64,000 bases of DNA from Sphingomonadales bacterium. Lineage in GTDB: Bacteria > Pseudomonadota > Alphaproteobacteria > Sphingomonadales > Sphingomonadaceae. Location: assembly GCA_017309275.1 (NCBI GenBank), contig JAFKLT010000041.1, positions 26,086 through 90,085 on the forward strand. Direction: 5' to 3'. The position numbers were made by a program, and so were the translations under genes. The notes beneath the pieces were generated by a model. It was given only the letters and a program-made list of their open reading frames with translations. It had not been told where the DNA came from and ran no database searches. Shown here piece by piece: positions 52,445-61,906 of this stretch; the stretch's first letter is position 1; every line of letters starts with the position of its first letter.

Positions 52445-53439
52445 ATGGTGACGACCAGCTTGCCGACCGCGGTGCGGTCGCCCAGCTTGGCGATCGCCTT
52501 GCCGCCCTCTTCCAGCGTGAAGCTCTCGGTCACGCGCGGCTGGATCTTGCCCTGTTCCCACAGCTGGAACAGCCGCGCGATGTTGGCGCGGTTGCGCGCG
52601 GGCTCGCGCACGACGAACGCGCCCCAAAAGACGCCCGCGACGTCGCAGCTCTTCAGCAGCGTCAGGTTCAGCGGCAGGCGCGGGATGCCCGCGGGGAAGC
52701 CGACGACGAGATAGCGGCCCTCCCACGCGATCGAGCGCAGCGCGGGTTCGGCATAGTCGCCGCCGACCGCGTCATAGATGACGTTCGCGCCGTTCGGCCC
52801 GACGGCTTCCTTGAACTTGTTCGCGAGTTCCTTCGACTGGTCCTTGTCGAACGGCTGGCGGCCATAGACGACGACTTCGTCGGCGCCGGCCTGGCGAGCG
52901 ATTTCGCCCTTTTCCTCGCTCGACACGCCCGCGACGACGCGCGCGCCGAACGCCTTGCCAAGCTCGACCGCCGCGATGCCGACGCCGCCCGAGGCGCCGA
53001 GCACCAGCAGCGTGTCGCCTTCGGCGATATGGCCGCGATCGACGAGCGCGTGGATGCTGGTGCCATAGGTCATCAGCAGCGAGGCGCCCTCGGCAAAGCC
53101 GTGCGTTTCGGGGAGGTGATAGACATTGTGGACGCCGACCGCGACGGCTTCGGTCATGCCGCCGTTGCCGCAGCCCGCGATCACGCGGTCGCCGACCTTG
53201 AACTCGGTCACGCCCTCGCCAACCTCGGCCACCAGGCCCGCGACTTCGCCGCCGGGGGCGAAGGGGCGCTCGGGGCGGAACTGATATTTATCCTCGATGA
53301 TCAGCACGTCGGGGAAGTTGACGGCGCAGGCCTTCACATCGATCACGATCTGGCCCTTGCCCGCGGTCGGGCGCGGCAGTTCGCCCAATACGAGCGTTTC
53401 GGGGCCGCCGGTTGCGGTCGACAAGAGAGCCTTCATCAT
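52441..53439 (-). CDS. NADPH:quinone oxidoreductase family protein (zinc-independent MDR)
   Basis: 332 residues of the medium-chain dehydrogenase superfamily: N-terminal GroES-like fold (VKACAVNFPDVLIIEDKYQF), RPERPFAPGGEVAGLV, and the NADPH fold LLVLGASGGVGIAAVELGKA. The zinc-binding cysteines of alcohol dehydrogenases are missing, as in quinone reductases. It probably reduces quinones or enones. AGGAG precedes the tandem ATGATG start. Upstream of DUF167 and 15 bases downstream of leuD. Confidence 0.9.
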   Translation of the reverse strand: MMKALLSTATGGPETLVLGELPRPTAGKGQIVIDVKACAVNFPDVLIIEDKYQFRPERPFAPGGEVAGLVAEVGEGVTEFKVGDRVIAGCGNGGMTEAVAVGVHNVYHLPETHGFAEGASLLMTYGTSIHALVDRGHIAEGDTLLVLGASGGVGIAAVELGKAFGARVVAGVSSEEKGEIARQAGADEVVVYGRQPFDKDQSKELANKFKEAVGPNGANVIYDAVGGDYAEPALRSIAWEGRYLVVGFPAGIPRLPLNLTLLKSCDVAGVFWGAFVVREPARNRANIARLFQLWEQGKIQPRVTESFTLEEGGKAIAKLGDRTAVGKLVVTI

Positions 53440-53454
53440 CTTCTCCTTTGGCTG

Positions 53455-54048
53455 TTATGCTATCGCGGGGCGCATCCAGGGGCGGTCCGCGTCGAGCTGC
53501 GCCTCATAGGCGCCGATCGCGGCGTCGCTCTTTTCGGTAAGCGAAATCTCGTCGAGCCCTTCGAGCAGGCACATCTTGCGGAACGGATCGATCTCGAAGG
53601 TGAAGCGGTCCTGGAAGGGCGTCGTCACCGTCTGCGTGTCGAGGTCGACATGCACCGGGTCGGTCTGCGCCACCTCCATCAGCCGGTCGATCGCCGGTTG
53701 CGGCAGGACGACGGGCAGGATGCCGTTCTTGACCGCATTGCCCGAGAAAATGTCCGAATAGCTGGGGGCGATGACGACGCGGATGCCCAGGTCGCCGAGC
53801 GCCCAGGCGGCATGCTCGCGGCTGGACCCGCAGCCGAAATTGTCGCCCGCGATCAGGATCGGCGCGCCCTTGAACACCGGGCTGTCGAACAGATTGTCGG
53901 GGTCGGCGCGCAGGCTTTCGAACGCGCCGCGGCCCATGCCTTCGCGCGTCGTGGTCTTCAGCCAGTGCGCGGGGATGATGACGTCGGTGTCGACATTCTT
54001 AAGCCCGAAGGGAATCGCGCGGCCTTCGACCTTTTCGATCGGGGTCAT
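53455..54048 (-). CDS. leuD: 3-isopropylmalate dehydratase small subunit
   Basis: 197 residues. With LeuC it isomerises 2-isopropylmalate to 3-isopropylmalate in leucine synthesis. [20 protein letters not shown] near the start and [17 protein letters not shown] are diagnostic. The open frame reaches 54246, but ATG 54048 gives the family start (MTPIEKVEG) and overlaps leuC by ATGA. Same transcript as leuC. Confidence 0.96.
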   Translation of the reverse strand: MTPIEKVEGRAIPFGLKNVDTDVIIPAHWLKTTTREGMGRGAFESLRADPDNLFDSPVFKGAPILIAGDNFGCGSSREHAAWALGDLGIRVVIAPSYSDIFSGNAVKNGILPVVLPQPAIDRLMEVAQTDPVHVDLDTQTVTTPFQDRFTFEIDPFRKMCLLEGLDEISLTEKSDAAIGAYEAQLDADRPWMRPAIA

Positions 54049-55475
54049 GCCATCAACTCCCGCACGTCGGTGAGCTTGCCGGTGACCGCGGCGGCGGCGG
54101 CCATCGCCGGGCTGACCAGATGGGTGCGGCTGCCCGGTCCCTGGCGGCCGACGAAATTGCGGTTGCTGGTGCTGGCGCAGCGCTCGCCCGCGGGCACCTT
54201 GTCGGGGTTCATCGCGAGGCAGGCCGAGCAGCCAGGCTCGCGCCATTCGATGCCCGCGTCGATGAAGATGCGGTCGAGCCCTTCGGCCTCCGCCTGCGCC
54301 TTGACCAGGCCGGAGCCGGGGACGACGATCGCCCAGCGGACGTTGGCGGCCTTTTTGCGGCCCTTGATCACCGCGGCGGCGGCGCGCAGATCCTCGATCC
54401 GGCTGTTGGTGCAGCTGCCGATGAAGATATTCTCGATCGGCACATCCTGCATCCGCGTGCCGGGCTCCAGCCCCATATAGGCGAGCGATTTGGCGGCGGC
54501 GACCTGCTTCGACGGATCGGCGAAGGCCGCGGGGTCGGGCACGACGCCGGTGATCGGCACGACATCCTCCGGGCTGGTGCCCCAGGTGACGCTGGGCGCG
54601 ATGTCGGCGGCGTCGATGACCACGACCTTGTCATAGGTCGCAGCCGGATCGCTCGCCAGGGTCTTCCAATAGGCGACGGCGTCGTCCCAGTCGGCGCCCT
54701 TCGGCGCATAGGGGCGGCCCTTCAGATAGGCGAAGGTGACCTCGTCGGGAGCGATCAGGCCCGCGCGGGCGCCGCCCTCGATCGCCATGTTGCTGACCGT
54801 CAGGCGCCCCTCGATCGACAGCGCGCGGATCGCGCTGCCGGTATATTCGATGACATGGCCCGTGCCGCCCGCGGCGCCGATGGTGCCGGTGATGTGCAGG
54901 ATGATGTCCTTGGCGCTGACGCCGGGGCCGACCTGACCCTCGACGCGCACTTCCATCGTCTTCGACGGCTGCAGCAACAGCGTCTGCGTCGCCAGCACAT
55001 GCTCGACCTCGCTGGTCCCGATGCCGAAGGCGAGCGCGCCGATGCCGCCGTGGCAGGCGGTGTGGCTGTCGCCGCAGACGATCGTCGTGCCGGGCAGCGA
55101 AAACCCCTGTTCGGGCCCGACGACATGGACGATGCCCTGCTCGGGCGCGACCGCGTCGATATAGCGGATGCCGTATTCGGGCGCGTTCTTTTCCAGCGCG
55201 GCAAGCTGCGCCGCGCTTTCGCGATCGGCGATCGGCAATCTGTTGCCCGCGGCGTCGAGCCGCGCGGTAGTCGGTACATTATGATCGGGCACCGCAAGCG
55301 TCAGATCGGGGCGGCGCACCGTGCGGCCGCTCGCGCGAAGGCCGGCAAAAGCCTGCGGGCTGGTGACTTCATGGACGAGGTGGCGGTCGATGAAGATCAG
55401 GCAGGTACCGTCGGGGCGCTGTTCGACGACATGCGCGTCCCAGATTTTCTCATAAAGGGTGCGGGGCCGAGTCAT
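54045..55475 (-). CDS. leuC: 3-isopropylmalate dehydratase large subunit
   Basis: 476 residues of the aconitase superfamily. It carries the 4Fe-4S cluster ligands in FIGSCTNSR and GCSACLAMN, plus [23 protein letters not shown] 55475 starts the protein [17 protein letters not shown] as in relatives; a GTG at 55484 is a less likely start. No leader peptide or attenuator recognised. It diverges from crtZ. Confidence 0.96.
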   Translation of the reverse strand: MTRPRTLYEKIWDAHVVEQRPDGTCLIFIDRHLVHEVTSPQAFAGLRASGRTVRRPDLTLAVPDHNVPTTARLDAAGNRLPIADRESAAQLAALEKNAPEYGIRYIDAVAPEQGIVHVVGPEQGFSLPGTTIVCGDSHTACHGGIGALAFGIGTSEVEHVLATQTLLLQPSKTMEVRVEGQVGPGVSAKDIILHITGTIGAAGGTGHVIEYTGSAIRALSIEGRLTVSNMAIEGGARAGLIAPDEVTFAYLKGRPYAPKGADWDDAVAYWKTLASDPAATYDKVVVIDAADIAPSVTWGTSPEDVVPITGVVPDPAAFADPSKQVAAAKSLAYMGLEPGTRMQDVPIENIFIGSCTNSRIEDLRAAAAVIKGRKKAANVRWAIVVPGSGLVKAQAEAEGLDRIFIDAGIEWREPGCSACLAMNPDKVPAGERCASTSNRNFVGRQGPGSRTHLVSPAMAAAAAVTGKLTDVRELMA

Positions 55476-55632
55476 GCGGTCCACTTAAGCCGCCTGGATA
55501 ACAATGCAAGCGAGTGGCGATCAAAAACGCAATTTTCGGTCGCGCGATCGGCAGCCCGTCACGCCCGATCGCGGCGACGAAGGCGACGGCGCGAAGGTGG
55601 CGCGACCGGCACAACCGGTCTATAATCGGCGC

Positions 55633-56151
55633 ATGTCGACGCCCGCCATCATCGCCCTGATCCTCGCCACCGTCGCGGCGATGGAGGGCGTCGCCTGGGC
55701 GAGCCACAAATATATCATGCACGGCTTCGGCTGGGCCTGGCACCGCGACCATCACGAGCCGCACGACAATAGGCTGGAAAAGAACGACCTGTTCGCGATC
55801 GTCGGCGCCGCGATGAGCATTTCGATGTTCGCCGCCGGCAGCCCCATGATCCTGGGCGCGTCGGCGTGGGAGCCGGGGACGTGGATCGGCCTGGGCATCC
55901 TGTTTTACGGCATCATCTATACGCTGGTGCACGACGGGCTGGTCCACCAGCGCTATTTCCGTTGGGTGCCGCGGCGCGGCTATGCGAAGCGGCTGGTGCA
56001 GGCGCACAAGCTGCACCATGCGACGATCGGCAAGGAGGGCGGCGTCAGCTTTGGCTTCGTCATCGCGCGCGACCCGGCAAAGCTGAAGGCCGAACTCAAG
56101 GCGCAGCGCGAAGCGGGGATCGCGGTGGTGCGCGAGGCGCTGGTCGATTGA
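55633..56151 (+). CDS. crtZ: Beta-carotene hydroxylase
   Basis: 172 residues, a membrane di-iron hydroxylase that turns beta-carotene into zeaxanthin, in line with the yellow pigments of sphingomonads. The histidine boxes are HKYIMHG, HRDHH, HDGLVHQR and HKLHHA. Four hydrophobic segments. The open frame extends to 55504, but ATG 55633 gives the family start (MSTPAIIALILATVAAMEGV). No other crt genes lie in the window. Confidence 0.93.
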   Translation: MSTPAIIALILATVAAMEGVAWASHKYIMHGFGWAWHRDHHEPHDNRLEKNDLFAIVGAAMSISMFAAGSPMILGASAWEPGTWIGLGILFYGIIYTLVHDGLVHQRYFRWVPRRGYAKRLVQAHKLHHATIGKEGGVSFGFVIARDPAKLKAELKAQREAGIAVVREALVD

Positions 56152-56498
56152 CCCCACATACGGCCGCGTTGGTCCTGATCGCGAGTGCCCCGCTGGTGGC
56201 GGCGTGCGGCGAGAAAGGCGAGGCGGTTTGCGGCAGCGCCGCCCTGAAAGGCGATTTCTCTCCCATCGGGCAGGCCCGCGACGACCCGGCAGCGGCCGTC
56301 GCGATCGCGACGGCTGTAAAGGTTACAGGCAGCAGCGAAGCGACCTTCGCCGCCGATTATATCGGCCATGAAGGCAAGGCCAGGCGCGATGGGGCCCGCT
56401 GTTTTCAGTTCGTCCCGAAATCCTGCGGCGTCGGCGGTGCTGTGACGATGTGCGTCACGCCCGCGCTCGAGCCACAGGATGTCACGGCATCCGAATAA
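56148..56498 (+). CDS. Small lipoprotein coupled to crtZ
   Basis: 116 codons from TTG 56148, which overlaps the crtZ stop as TTGA. The signal-like N-terminus ends LVAACGEKGE, a good lipobox, and the mature part has four more cysteines (AVCGS, ARCFQ, KSCGV, TMCVT) that could form two disulphides. No family recognised. The unusual start is chosen because it is the only one that includes the signal sequence. Confidence 0.6.
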   Translation: MTPHTAALVLIASAPLVAACGEKGEAVCGSAALKGDFSPIGQARDDPAAAVAIATAVKVTGSSEATFAADYIGHEGKARRDGARCFQFVPKSCGVGGAVTMCVTPALEPQDVTASE

Positions 56499-56501
56499 GC
56501 G

Positions 56502-57182
56502 TCATGCCGTCCGATAATCGGCGGTGATCACGCCCGCTGCGGCGAGTTCGACCTCGTGGCTTTCCTCGCGCCATTCCTCGACCAGCGCCTGGCGTTCCCA
56601 TTCGATCATTGCGGGGTGCGCCAGCATATGGTCGACCCAGGCCTGCCCGGCACCGACGTCGAGGCCATAGGTGCGGATGCGGAAGGCGACGGGGGCGAAG
56701 AAGGCGTCGACGGCGGAAAAGTCCGCGCCCGCGAGCCAGGGGCCGCCGAAGCGGGTCAGGCCTTCCTCGAACAGTTCGCGGATGCGCGTGACGTTCGAGC
56801 GCAGCGCATCGGACATCGGCTTTGGCGTCACGCGGACGCCGACGTTCATCGTGCAGTCGTTGCGCAGCGCCGAAAAGCCGCTGTGCATCTCCGCCACCGC
56901 ACATTGCGCCCAGGCGCGGGCGTCGGGGTCGGCGGGCCAGACCCCGGCATGGCGGTCGGCGAGGTACAGGGCGATGCCCAGCGAATCGTGCAGCGTGCGC
57001 CCCTCGTGCAGCAGCGCCGGAACCTGTCCGGTGGGGGAGAAGCTGCGGAAGGCGTCGTAGTTCACGGGCTTGGTAAAGGGTTCGATGCGATCCTCGAACG
57101 CGATGTCGAGCGCGCTCATCAGCACCCACGGACGAAGCGACCAGCTGGAGTAATTGCGGTTGGCGGTGATCAGCACATACAT
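56502..57182 (-). CDS. Glutathione S-transferase family protein
   Basis: 226 residues. A thioredoxin-like N-terminal domain starts YVLITANRNYSSWSLRPWVL, with Ser in NYSSW as candidate glutathione contact and QVPALLHEGRTLHDSLGIAL containing the cis-proline and the Asp/Ser pair; a helical C-terminal domain follows (LAGADFSAVDAFFAPV). This class is related to zeta/maleylacetoacetate-isomerase-like GSTs. Substrate unknown. It overlaps the next gene upstream by 13 bases. Confidence 0.88.
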   Translation of the reverse strand: MYVLITANRNYSSWSLRPWVLMSALDIAFEDRIEPFTKPVNYDAFRSFSPTGQVPALLHEGRTLHDSLGIALYLADRHAGVWPADPDARAWAQCAVAEMHSGFSALRNDCTMNVGVRVTPKPMSDALRSNVTRIRELFEEGLTRFGGPWLAGADFSAVDAFFAPVAFRIRTYGLDVGAGQAWVDHMLAHPAMIEWERQALVEEWREESHEVELAAAGVITADYRTA

Positions 57183-58147
57183 GCGGCGCGCTCCTGGGCA
57201 AGGATGGGGGAGGTGTAGTCGGGGTCGTGCGCGAAGGGCAGGGCGCCGCCGCCGCGAAGCGCCGCGAGCACGCTTTCGAAGTCGGTTTTCGCGCGCCAGC
57301 CGAAGCGGCGCTCGGCGCGCGACGGATCGTACACGCGGTCGATGGTTTCGGGCAGGACCCAGCCCGCGGCCGCATAGAGTTCGGCGGCATCAGGGTGGTG
57401 GCGGACGATCACCGCGCGCGCGTCGCGTGCCAGTTCCTCGGCCTCTTCGCGCGCGAAGGGCGGCGGGGCCGAGAGGATGAAGGTGTCGCAGCCGATCCGC
57501 GGCGCGGCCTCCAGCGCCGCGAGATGCGCCGCGGCGGCATCCTCGACCGTCAGGCGGCGGTTCAGCAGCTCGTTGGCCTTCAGATTCGGGCCGCTGGGCA
57601 CCGCATGCGTATCATCGTCTTCGGGAAAGAAACGGCCGGTGCGCAGGATCGCGACATGGATGCCATGCTCGCGGTGCACCAGGCGGCAGGCCTGCTCGGC
57701 CGCGAGCTTGGTGATGCCATAGATGTTGCGCGGTTCGATCGGCCCGAAATCCTCGTCCATCCACCATGCGCCCGCCGTGCCCGCGCCCGCGCGCACGTCG
57801 GCGCGTACCATCAGCGAGGTGGTGGAGGTGAAGAGGAACCGGTCGTTGCCGGCCGCGACGGCGGCCTCGATCAGGTTGAGCGTGCCCGTTGTATTGACGT
57901 CGATGAAGGCCTGGCGCGGGTAGCGGACGATGTCGGGCTTGTGCAGTGCGCCGCCGTGGATGACCGCCTCGATCCCATGATCGCCCATCGTCCGGTCGAC
58001 GAGCGCGCGGTCGGCGACGGTGCCGATCACCTGGGTATGCGCGCCGGGAACGACGTCGAGTCCGATGACGGCATGGCCATTGCCGGTCAGCAGCGGCGCG
58101 AGATAGCGCCCCAGCCAGCCCGACGATCCGGTCAGCAGCACGCGCAT
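57170..58147 (-). CDS. NAD-dependent epimerase/dehydratase family protein
   Basis: 325 residues of the extended SDR type: nucleotide motif LLTGSSGWLGRYLAPLL at residues 4-20, the Thr/Ser-containing FLFTSTTSLMV and YGITKLAAEQ with the active-site Tyr and Lys. The frame opens at 58213, but ATG 58147 gives the natural start MRVLLTGSSG. Such proteins act on nucleotide sugars or related compounds; no sugar genes are nearby. It precedes and overlaps the GST gene. Confidence 0.87.
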   Translation of the reverse strand: MRVLLTGSSGWLGRYLAPLLTGNGHAVIGLDVVPGAHTQVIGTVADRALVDRTMGDHGIEAVIHGGALHKPDIVRYPRQAFIDVNTTGTLNLIEAAVAAGNDRFLFTSTTSLMVRADVRAGAGTAGAWWMDEDFGPIEPRNIYGITKLAAEQACRLVHREHGIHVAILRTGRFFPEDDDTHAVPSGPNLKANELLNRRLTVEDAAAAHLAALEAAPRIGCDTFILSAPPPFAREEAEELARDARAVIVRHHPDAAELYAAAGWVLPETIDRVYDPSRAERRFGWRAKTDFESVLAALRGGGALPFAHDPDYTSPILAQERAACMC

Positions 58148-58246
58148 CGACGATTCTCCTCTCGGCCCCCGGCGCGCGCCTGATACACAGGCCGGGGAGG
58201 GCGGAGCAAGCATGTCCCGCGCGGCCAGGCGCGAGCGACGGGCAAG

Positions 58247-59527
58247 CTATCGCTTCAAATTCACCGCCGCCGGGCCGCTGCCCGCGCCGCCGCCCGTCAC
58301 CGGCGGCAGTTCGCTGAGGTCGAGCCAGCGGCCGTCGCTATGCTTGTGATAGCTGTCGATCACCGCGAAGGGGATGCGGAAGGGGAACCCCCAATCGCTG
58401 TTCCACATCGCGACGACGCCGGTCCGCGTGGCCGGTTCGAAAATCATCGTCGCGCGATAGCCCGACACCGCGCCCGAATGGCCTTCGAGTCGGTAGCCGT
58501 CATAGGAAAAGCTGCGCCAGCCGAGGCCATAGGTCGCGTCGCTGTTGGCCTGCCGCAGGGTGCCGCCATAGAGCCGCTCGGTACGCACGCGCCCCTCATG
58601 CGCGATCTTCAACGCCGCCTTTGGCAGCACGTCGGGGCGGTTGCCCATCATCGCCTGCATCCATGTGGCGAAATCGACGATATCGCTTTCGACGCCCGCC
58701 GCGGCGGGAACGCGCCAATAGGCCTCCTTGAGCGGGCGGACCTGTGCGCCGCGGTGCGGCCTTGCCCAATCCTTGGCGTTCGTCAGCCGCTCCATCCCAT
58801 ATCCCGCGCTGATCATGCCGAGCGGGCGGAAAAAGCGGCTCTCGACCGCATCGGTGAAGGGTTCGTTCGCGGCCTGCGCCAATATCTCGCTCGCGGTGTC
58901 GAAGGCGATGTTCTGATAGGTGTGGCAGGTGCCGGGTTCGCATTGCAGCGGCGCGCCGGACAGGCTGCTACGCAGCAGCGCGGGATCCTGTCCCTCCTCC
59001 AGCTTTTCGTCATAGGCGTTCTTGGTCAGCCCGGTGCGCTGCGCCAGCAGGTCGCCGAAGCTCAGCCGCGCCTCGGCGCCGCCCGGCAAATGCAGCGAAG
59101 TGCGCCAGTCGGCGACCGGACGATCGAGGTCGACCGTGCCGTCATTGGCCATGGCGCCGGCGAGGGCCCCCGTCGCGGTCTTCGAAACCGAGGCCCAGCG
59201 GAACAGCGTTTGCGGCGTCACCGGCGCGCCGGTCGATTTGTCCGCGACGCCATAGGTGCGCACGAAGCGCAGTTCGCCATCCTCGACCACCGCGACCGCC
59301 AGCCCGGCCATTTCGGGCCGCTGCGCCAGGTCGGACAATTGCCGGTCGAGCGTGCGATAGTCGATCCGCCCCCGCCATTCCTCGGGCGTGTCGGGCAGGT
59401 TTTCGGCGGACTTGAACGGGATATCAACGCTGGCGAGCATGTGGCTGCCGCCGAGGGCGCGAACGCCGAACCAGCCGGTCAGGACCAGTGCGGCGACAGC
59501 GATGAGACCTAATAGAATGCGGGGCAT
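58247..59527 (-). CDS. Serine hydrolase of the beta-lactamase/class C family
   Basis: 426 residues with an N-terminal membrane anchor (ILLGLIAVAALVLTGWFGV). The SxxK motif is WASVSKTATG and the YxN motif is YQNIAFDTASEI; a HSG triad (EGHSGAVSGY) completes the active site. Class C-like serine hydrolases include esterases, DD-peptidases and D-aminopeptidases as well as AmpC; true beta-lactamase activity is not implied. ATG 59527 gives the better signal; ATG 59554 would overlap scoB. Confidence 0.87.
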   Translation of the reverse strand: MPRILLGLIAVAALVLTGWFGVRALGGSHMLASVDIPFKSAENLPDTPEEWRGRIDYRTLDRQLSDLAQRPEMAGLAVAVVEDGELRFVRTYGVADKSTGAPVTPQTLFRWASVSKTATGALAGAMANDGTVDLDRPVADWRTSLHLPGGAEARLSFGDLLAQRTGLTKNAYDEKLEEGQDPALLRSSLSGAPLQCEPGTCHTYQNIAFDTASEILAQAANEPFTDAVESRFFRPLGMISAGYGMERLTNAKDWARPHRGAQVRPLKEAYWRVPAAAGVESDIVDFATWMQAMMGNRPDVLPKAALKIAHEGRVRTERLYGGTLRQANSDATYGLGWRSFSYDGYRLEGHSGAVSGYRATMIFEPATRTGVVAMWNSDWGFPFRIPFAVIDSYHKHSDGRWLDLSELPPVTGGGAGSGPAAVNLKR

Positions 59528-59537
59528 GGACTCGGGA

Positions 59538-60194
59538 TTAGATGGCGACCTCATATTTGGCCGTCGTCTTAGCCGCGACTTCCTCCGCCGTCACCCCCGG
59601 CGCGAGCTCGATCAACTTGAACGGGCTGTCGTGATCGTCGCGCCGGAACACCGCCAGGTCGGTGATGATCATGTCGACGACATTCTTGCCGGTCAGCGGC
59701 AGGGTGCACGCCGGGATGAATTTCGGGCTGCCGTCCTTGGCATTATGTTCCATCACGACGATGATCTTTTTGACGCCCGCGACCAGATCCATCGCGCCGC
59801 CCATGCCCTTGATCATCTTGCCCGGGATCATCCAGTTCGCGATGTCGCCATTTTCGGCGATCTCCATCGCGCCGAGGACGGTCAGGTCGATGTGGCCGCC
59901 GCGAATCATCGCGAAACTGTCGGCGGACGAGAAATAGGCCGACTGCGGCAGTTCGCTGATCGTCTGCTTGCCCGCGTTGATCAGGTCGGCATCCTCCTCG
60001 CCCTCAAGGGGGAAGGGGCCGATACCGAGCATGCCGTTTTCCGACTGCAGCGTGACCGTCATCCCCGCGGGAATATGGTTCGCGACCAGCGTCGGAATGC
60101 CGATGCCCAGATTGACGTAATAGCCGTCCTGAAGCTCCTTTGCGGCGCGCGCCGCCATGTCGTCGCGCGTCCAGCCCTTGGTTTCTTCGGCCAT
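59538..60194 (-). CDS. scoB: 3-oxoacid CoA-transferase subunit B
   Basis: 218 residues. With subunit A it moves CoA from succinyl-CoA to acetoacetate, opening ketone-body or polyhydroxybutyrate-derived acetoacetate for use. The catalytic glutamate is in [13 protein letters not shown], and [14 protein letters not shown] is diagnostic. ATG 60194 overlaps the acid phosphatase stop by one base (ATGA-type junction). That phosphatase gene separates it from scoA. Confidence 0.92.
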   Translation of the reverse strand: MAEETKGWTRDDMAARAAKELQDGYYVNLGIGIPTLVANHIPAGMTVTLQSENGMLGIGPFPLEGEEDADLINAGKQTISELPQSAYFSSADSFAMIRGGHIDLTVLGAMEIAENGDIANWMIPGKMIKGMGGAMDLVAGVKKIIVVMEHNAKDGSPKFIPACTLPLTGKNVVDMIITDLAVFRRDDHDSPFKLIELAPGVTAEEVAAKTTAKYEVAI

Positions 60195-61111
60195 CAATTC
60201 GGCTCCCATTGCTTGTCGGAGGGGAAGGCGTCGTCCCAGCCCAGCTTTTCCCAGGGGCCGTAGACGGGGTTGGGGAACAGGAACCAGCCCTTGTCCCACA
60301 GCGCGGCGGCGGCGGGGCCGGTCGCCAGCGCCATGCGGGTCGCGGCGGGCAGGTCCCTGGCGTTGAACTGCTGGCTGAAATCGCCGAGCTGGTCGCCGCC
60401 CAGGATGATGACGCAATATTTCGCGGCGATCGCCGCGCGGCGCGGGTCCTTGCTCGATCCGCCGGCATCGTCGCCCATCAGGAACAGCGTTTCGCCATGC
60501 TTGAATTCACCCAGCCCGGCGGCGCGAAGCGTATCCTCGCTGCCCTTCGCATTCGCGGCGGTGCGGTTGGTGTTCGCGATGACGGTGATGCCCGCCGCGC
60601 GCAGCCGGTTCACCATCTCGACCGTGCCGGGCATCGCGATCGCCTTGCCCACGCCGGTCTTTTCCCACTGGTCCCAGACCTTCGGATCGAACGCCGTGCC
60701 CTTTTCGGCGAAATAGCGCATCGGGCCGAGGTTCCAGATCAGCGTTTCGTCGGCGTCGAACACCGCGGCAAAGGGCTTTTTGCCGCACGGTTCAAAGGTC
60801 GGCGCCTCCATCCCGGCGCCGGGCGCGAGGACGACGCTGTCCTTCGGCCGCTGCTTGATGCGCCACACGCCATAATCGGCGATCCGCGCGTTGGTCGCGC
60901 GCACGGCGGCCGCCGCCTCGGGCGAGCCATAGAGATATTGCAGCGCGACCGGCGGCTTGGCGGCTTCGGTCGGAGCCGGAGCCGGAGCGGCGGGCGCTGG
61001 TGGCGGAGCGGCGGGCGGGGCCGGGGCCGTCGCGACCTCGGCCGGCGCGCTCGCGCAGCCGGCAAGCAGCAGCGCGCCGCCGATGGCGCCGATGGCGGGG
61101 CCGCGCATCAC
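60194..61111 (-). CDS. Acid phosphatase lipoprotein (class C/e(P4)-like, HAD superfamily)
   Basis: 305 residues. Lipoprotein signal ending LLLAGC (Cys19), a long Ala/Pro linker, then the HAD motif [10 protein letters not shown], motif II in VIANTNRTA and the late acidic motif MGDDAGGSS with LGGDQLGDF. Class C acid phosphatases dephosphorylate nucleotides outside the cytoplasm. The gene sits between scoA and scoB with ATGA overlaps at both ends, although a secreted phosphatase has no obvious link to CoA transfer. Confidence 0.87.
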   Translation of the reverse strand: MMRGPAIGAIGGALLLAGCASAPAEVATAPAPPAAPPPAPAAPAPAPTEAAKPPVALQYLYGSPEAAAAVRATNARIADYGVWRIKQRPKDSVVLAPGAGMEAPTFEPCGKKPFAAVFDADETLIWNLGPMRYFAEKGTAFDPKVWDQWEKTGVGKAIAMPGTVEMVNRLRAAGITVIANTNRTAANAKGSEDTLRAAGLGEFKHGETLFLMGDDAGGSSKDPRRAAIAAKYCVIILGGDQLGDFSQQFNARDLPAATRMALATGPAAAALWDKGWFLFPNPVYGPWEKLGWDDAFPSDKQWEPN

Positions 61112-61818
61112 GCCGTCTCGCGCGGGCGCGTGGTGCGGAATTCGATCTTCTTGTCGTAGGGGGCGCCGACGATCATGCGCTTCACATAAATGCCGGGCAG
61201 GTGGATCGCGTCGGGATCGAGGCTGCCGGTGGGGACGATCTCTTCGACCTCGGCGACGCAGATCCTGGCCGCGGTCGCCATCGGCTGGTTGAAGTTGCGC
61301 GCGGTCTTGCGAAAGATCAGATTACCGCTCTCGTCGGCCTTCCATCCCTTGATGATCGCCAGGTCGGCGAAGATGCCGCGTTCCAGGATATAATCCTGTC
61401 CGTCGAAACTCTTCACTTCCTTGCCCTCGGCGACGAGCGTGCCGACGCCGGTCTTGGTGTAGAAGCCCGGAATGCCCGCGCCGCCCGCACGGCAGCGTTC
61501 GGCCAGCGTGCCCTGCGGACAGAATTCGACCTCCAGCTCGCCCGCCAGATATTGACGTTCGAATTCCTTGTTCTCACCGACGTAGGACGAGATCATCTTT
61601 TTGACCTGCTTGGTGCGGAGCAGCTTGCCCAGGCCTTCGCCGTCGATGCCCGCATTGTTGCTGGCGATCGTCAGGTCCCGGGTGCCCGCGTCGCGGATCG
61701 CGTCGATCAGCCGTTCGGGGATCCCGCAGAGGCCGAAACCGCCCGCGCAGATATGCATGCCGTCGAAGAGCAGTCCCTCGAGTGCGGCAGCGGCGTCGGA
61801 ATAGCGCTTGTTCCCCAT
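61108..61818 (-). CDS. scoA: 3-oxoacid CoA-transferase subunit A
   Basis: 236 residues. [18 protein letters not shown] holds the CoA-binding glycine cluster and [14 protein letters not shown] follows, as in ScoA/AtoD. GGAGG lies 7 bases before ATG 61818; the frame opens earlier at 61854 without a better site. First gene of the three-gene unit scoA-phosphatase-scoB, divergent from a LysR regulator that probably controls it. Confidence 0.93.
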   Translation of the reverse strand: MGNKRYSDAAAALEGLLFDGMHICAGGFGLCGIPERLIDAIRDAGTRDLTIASNNAGIDGEGLGKLLRTKQVKKMISSYVGENKEFERQYLAGELEVEFCPQGTLAERCRAGGAGIPGFYTKTGVGTLVAEGKEVKSFDGQDYILERGIFADLAIIKGWKADESGNLIFRKTARNFNQPMATAARICVAEVEEIVPTGSLDPDAIHLPGIYVKRMIVGAPYDKKIEFRTTRPRETA

Positions 61819-61862
61819 GAAACAGCCTCCTTGATCGATTTGAAGGCGCGACATTGGCGCAT

Positions 61863-61874
61863 TTGATCCATCAA
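61863..61874. promoter_or_regulatory. Palindromic operator between scoA and the LysR gene
   Basis: TTGATCCATCAA, a perfect 5-base inverted repeat around a CC centre, lies in the 88-base divergent intergenic region. A second TTGAT half-site (from 61832) lies nearer scoA. The size and position fit a LysR-type regulatory binding site that would control both genes. Confidence 0.5.
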
Positions 61875-61906
61875 TTCTAATTACTCTATTTTTCGATTAT
61901 ACATAA

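Noticed and set aside
58247-59527. Beta-lactam resistance gene
   Set aside because: The SxxK/YxN protein is membrane-anchored and belongs to the broad class C serine-hydrolase group; nothing specific to AmpC was seen.
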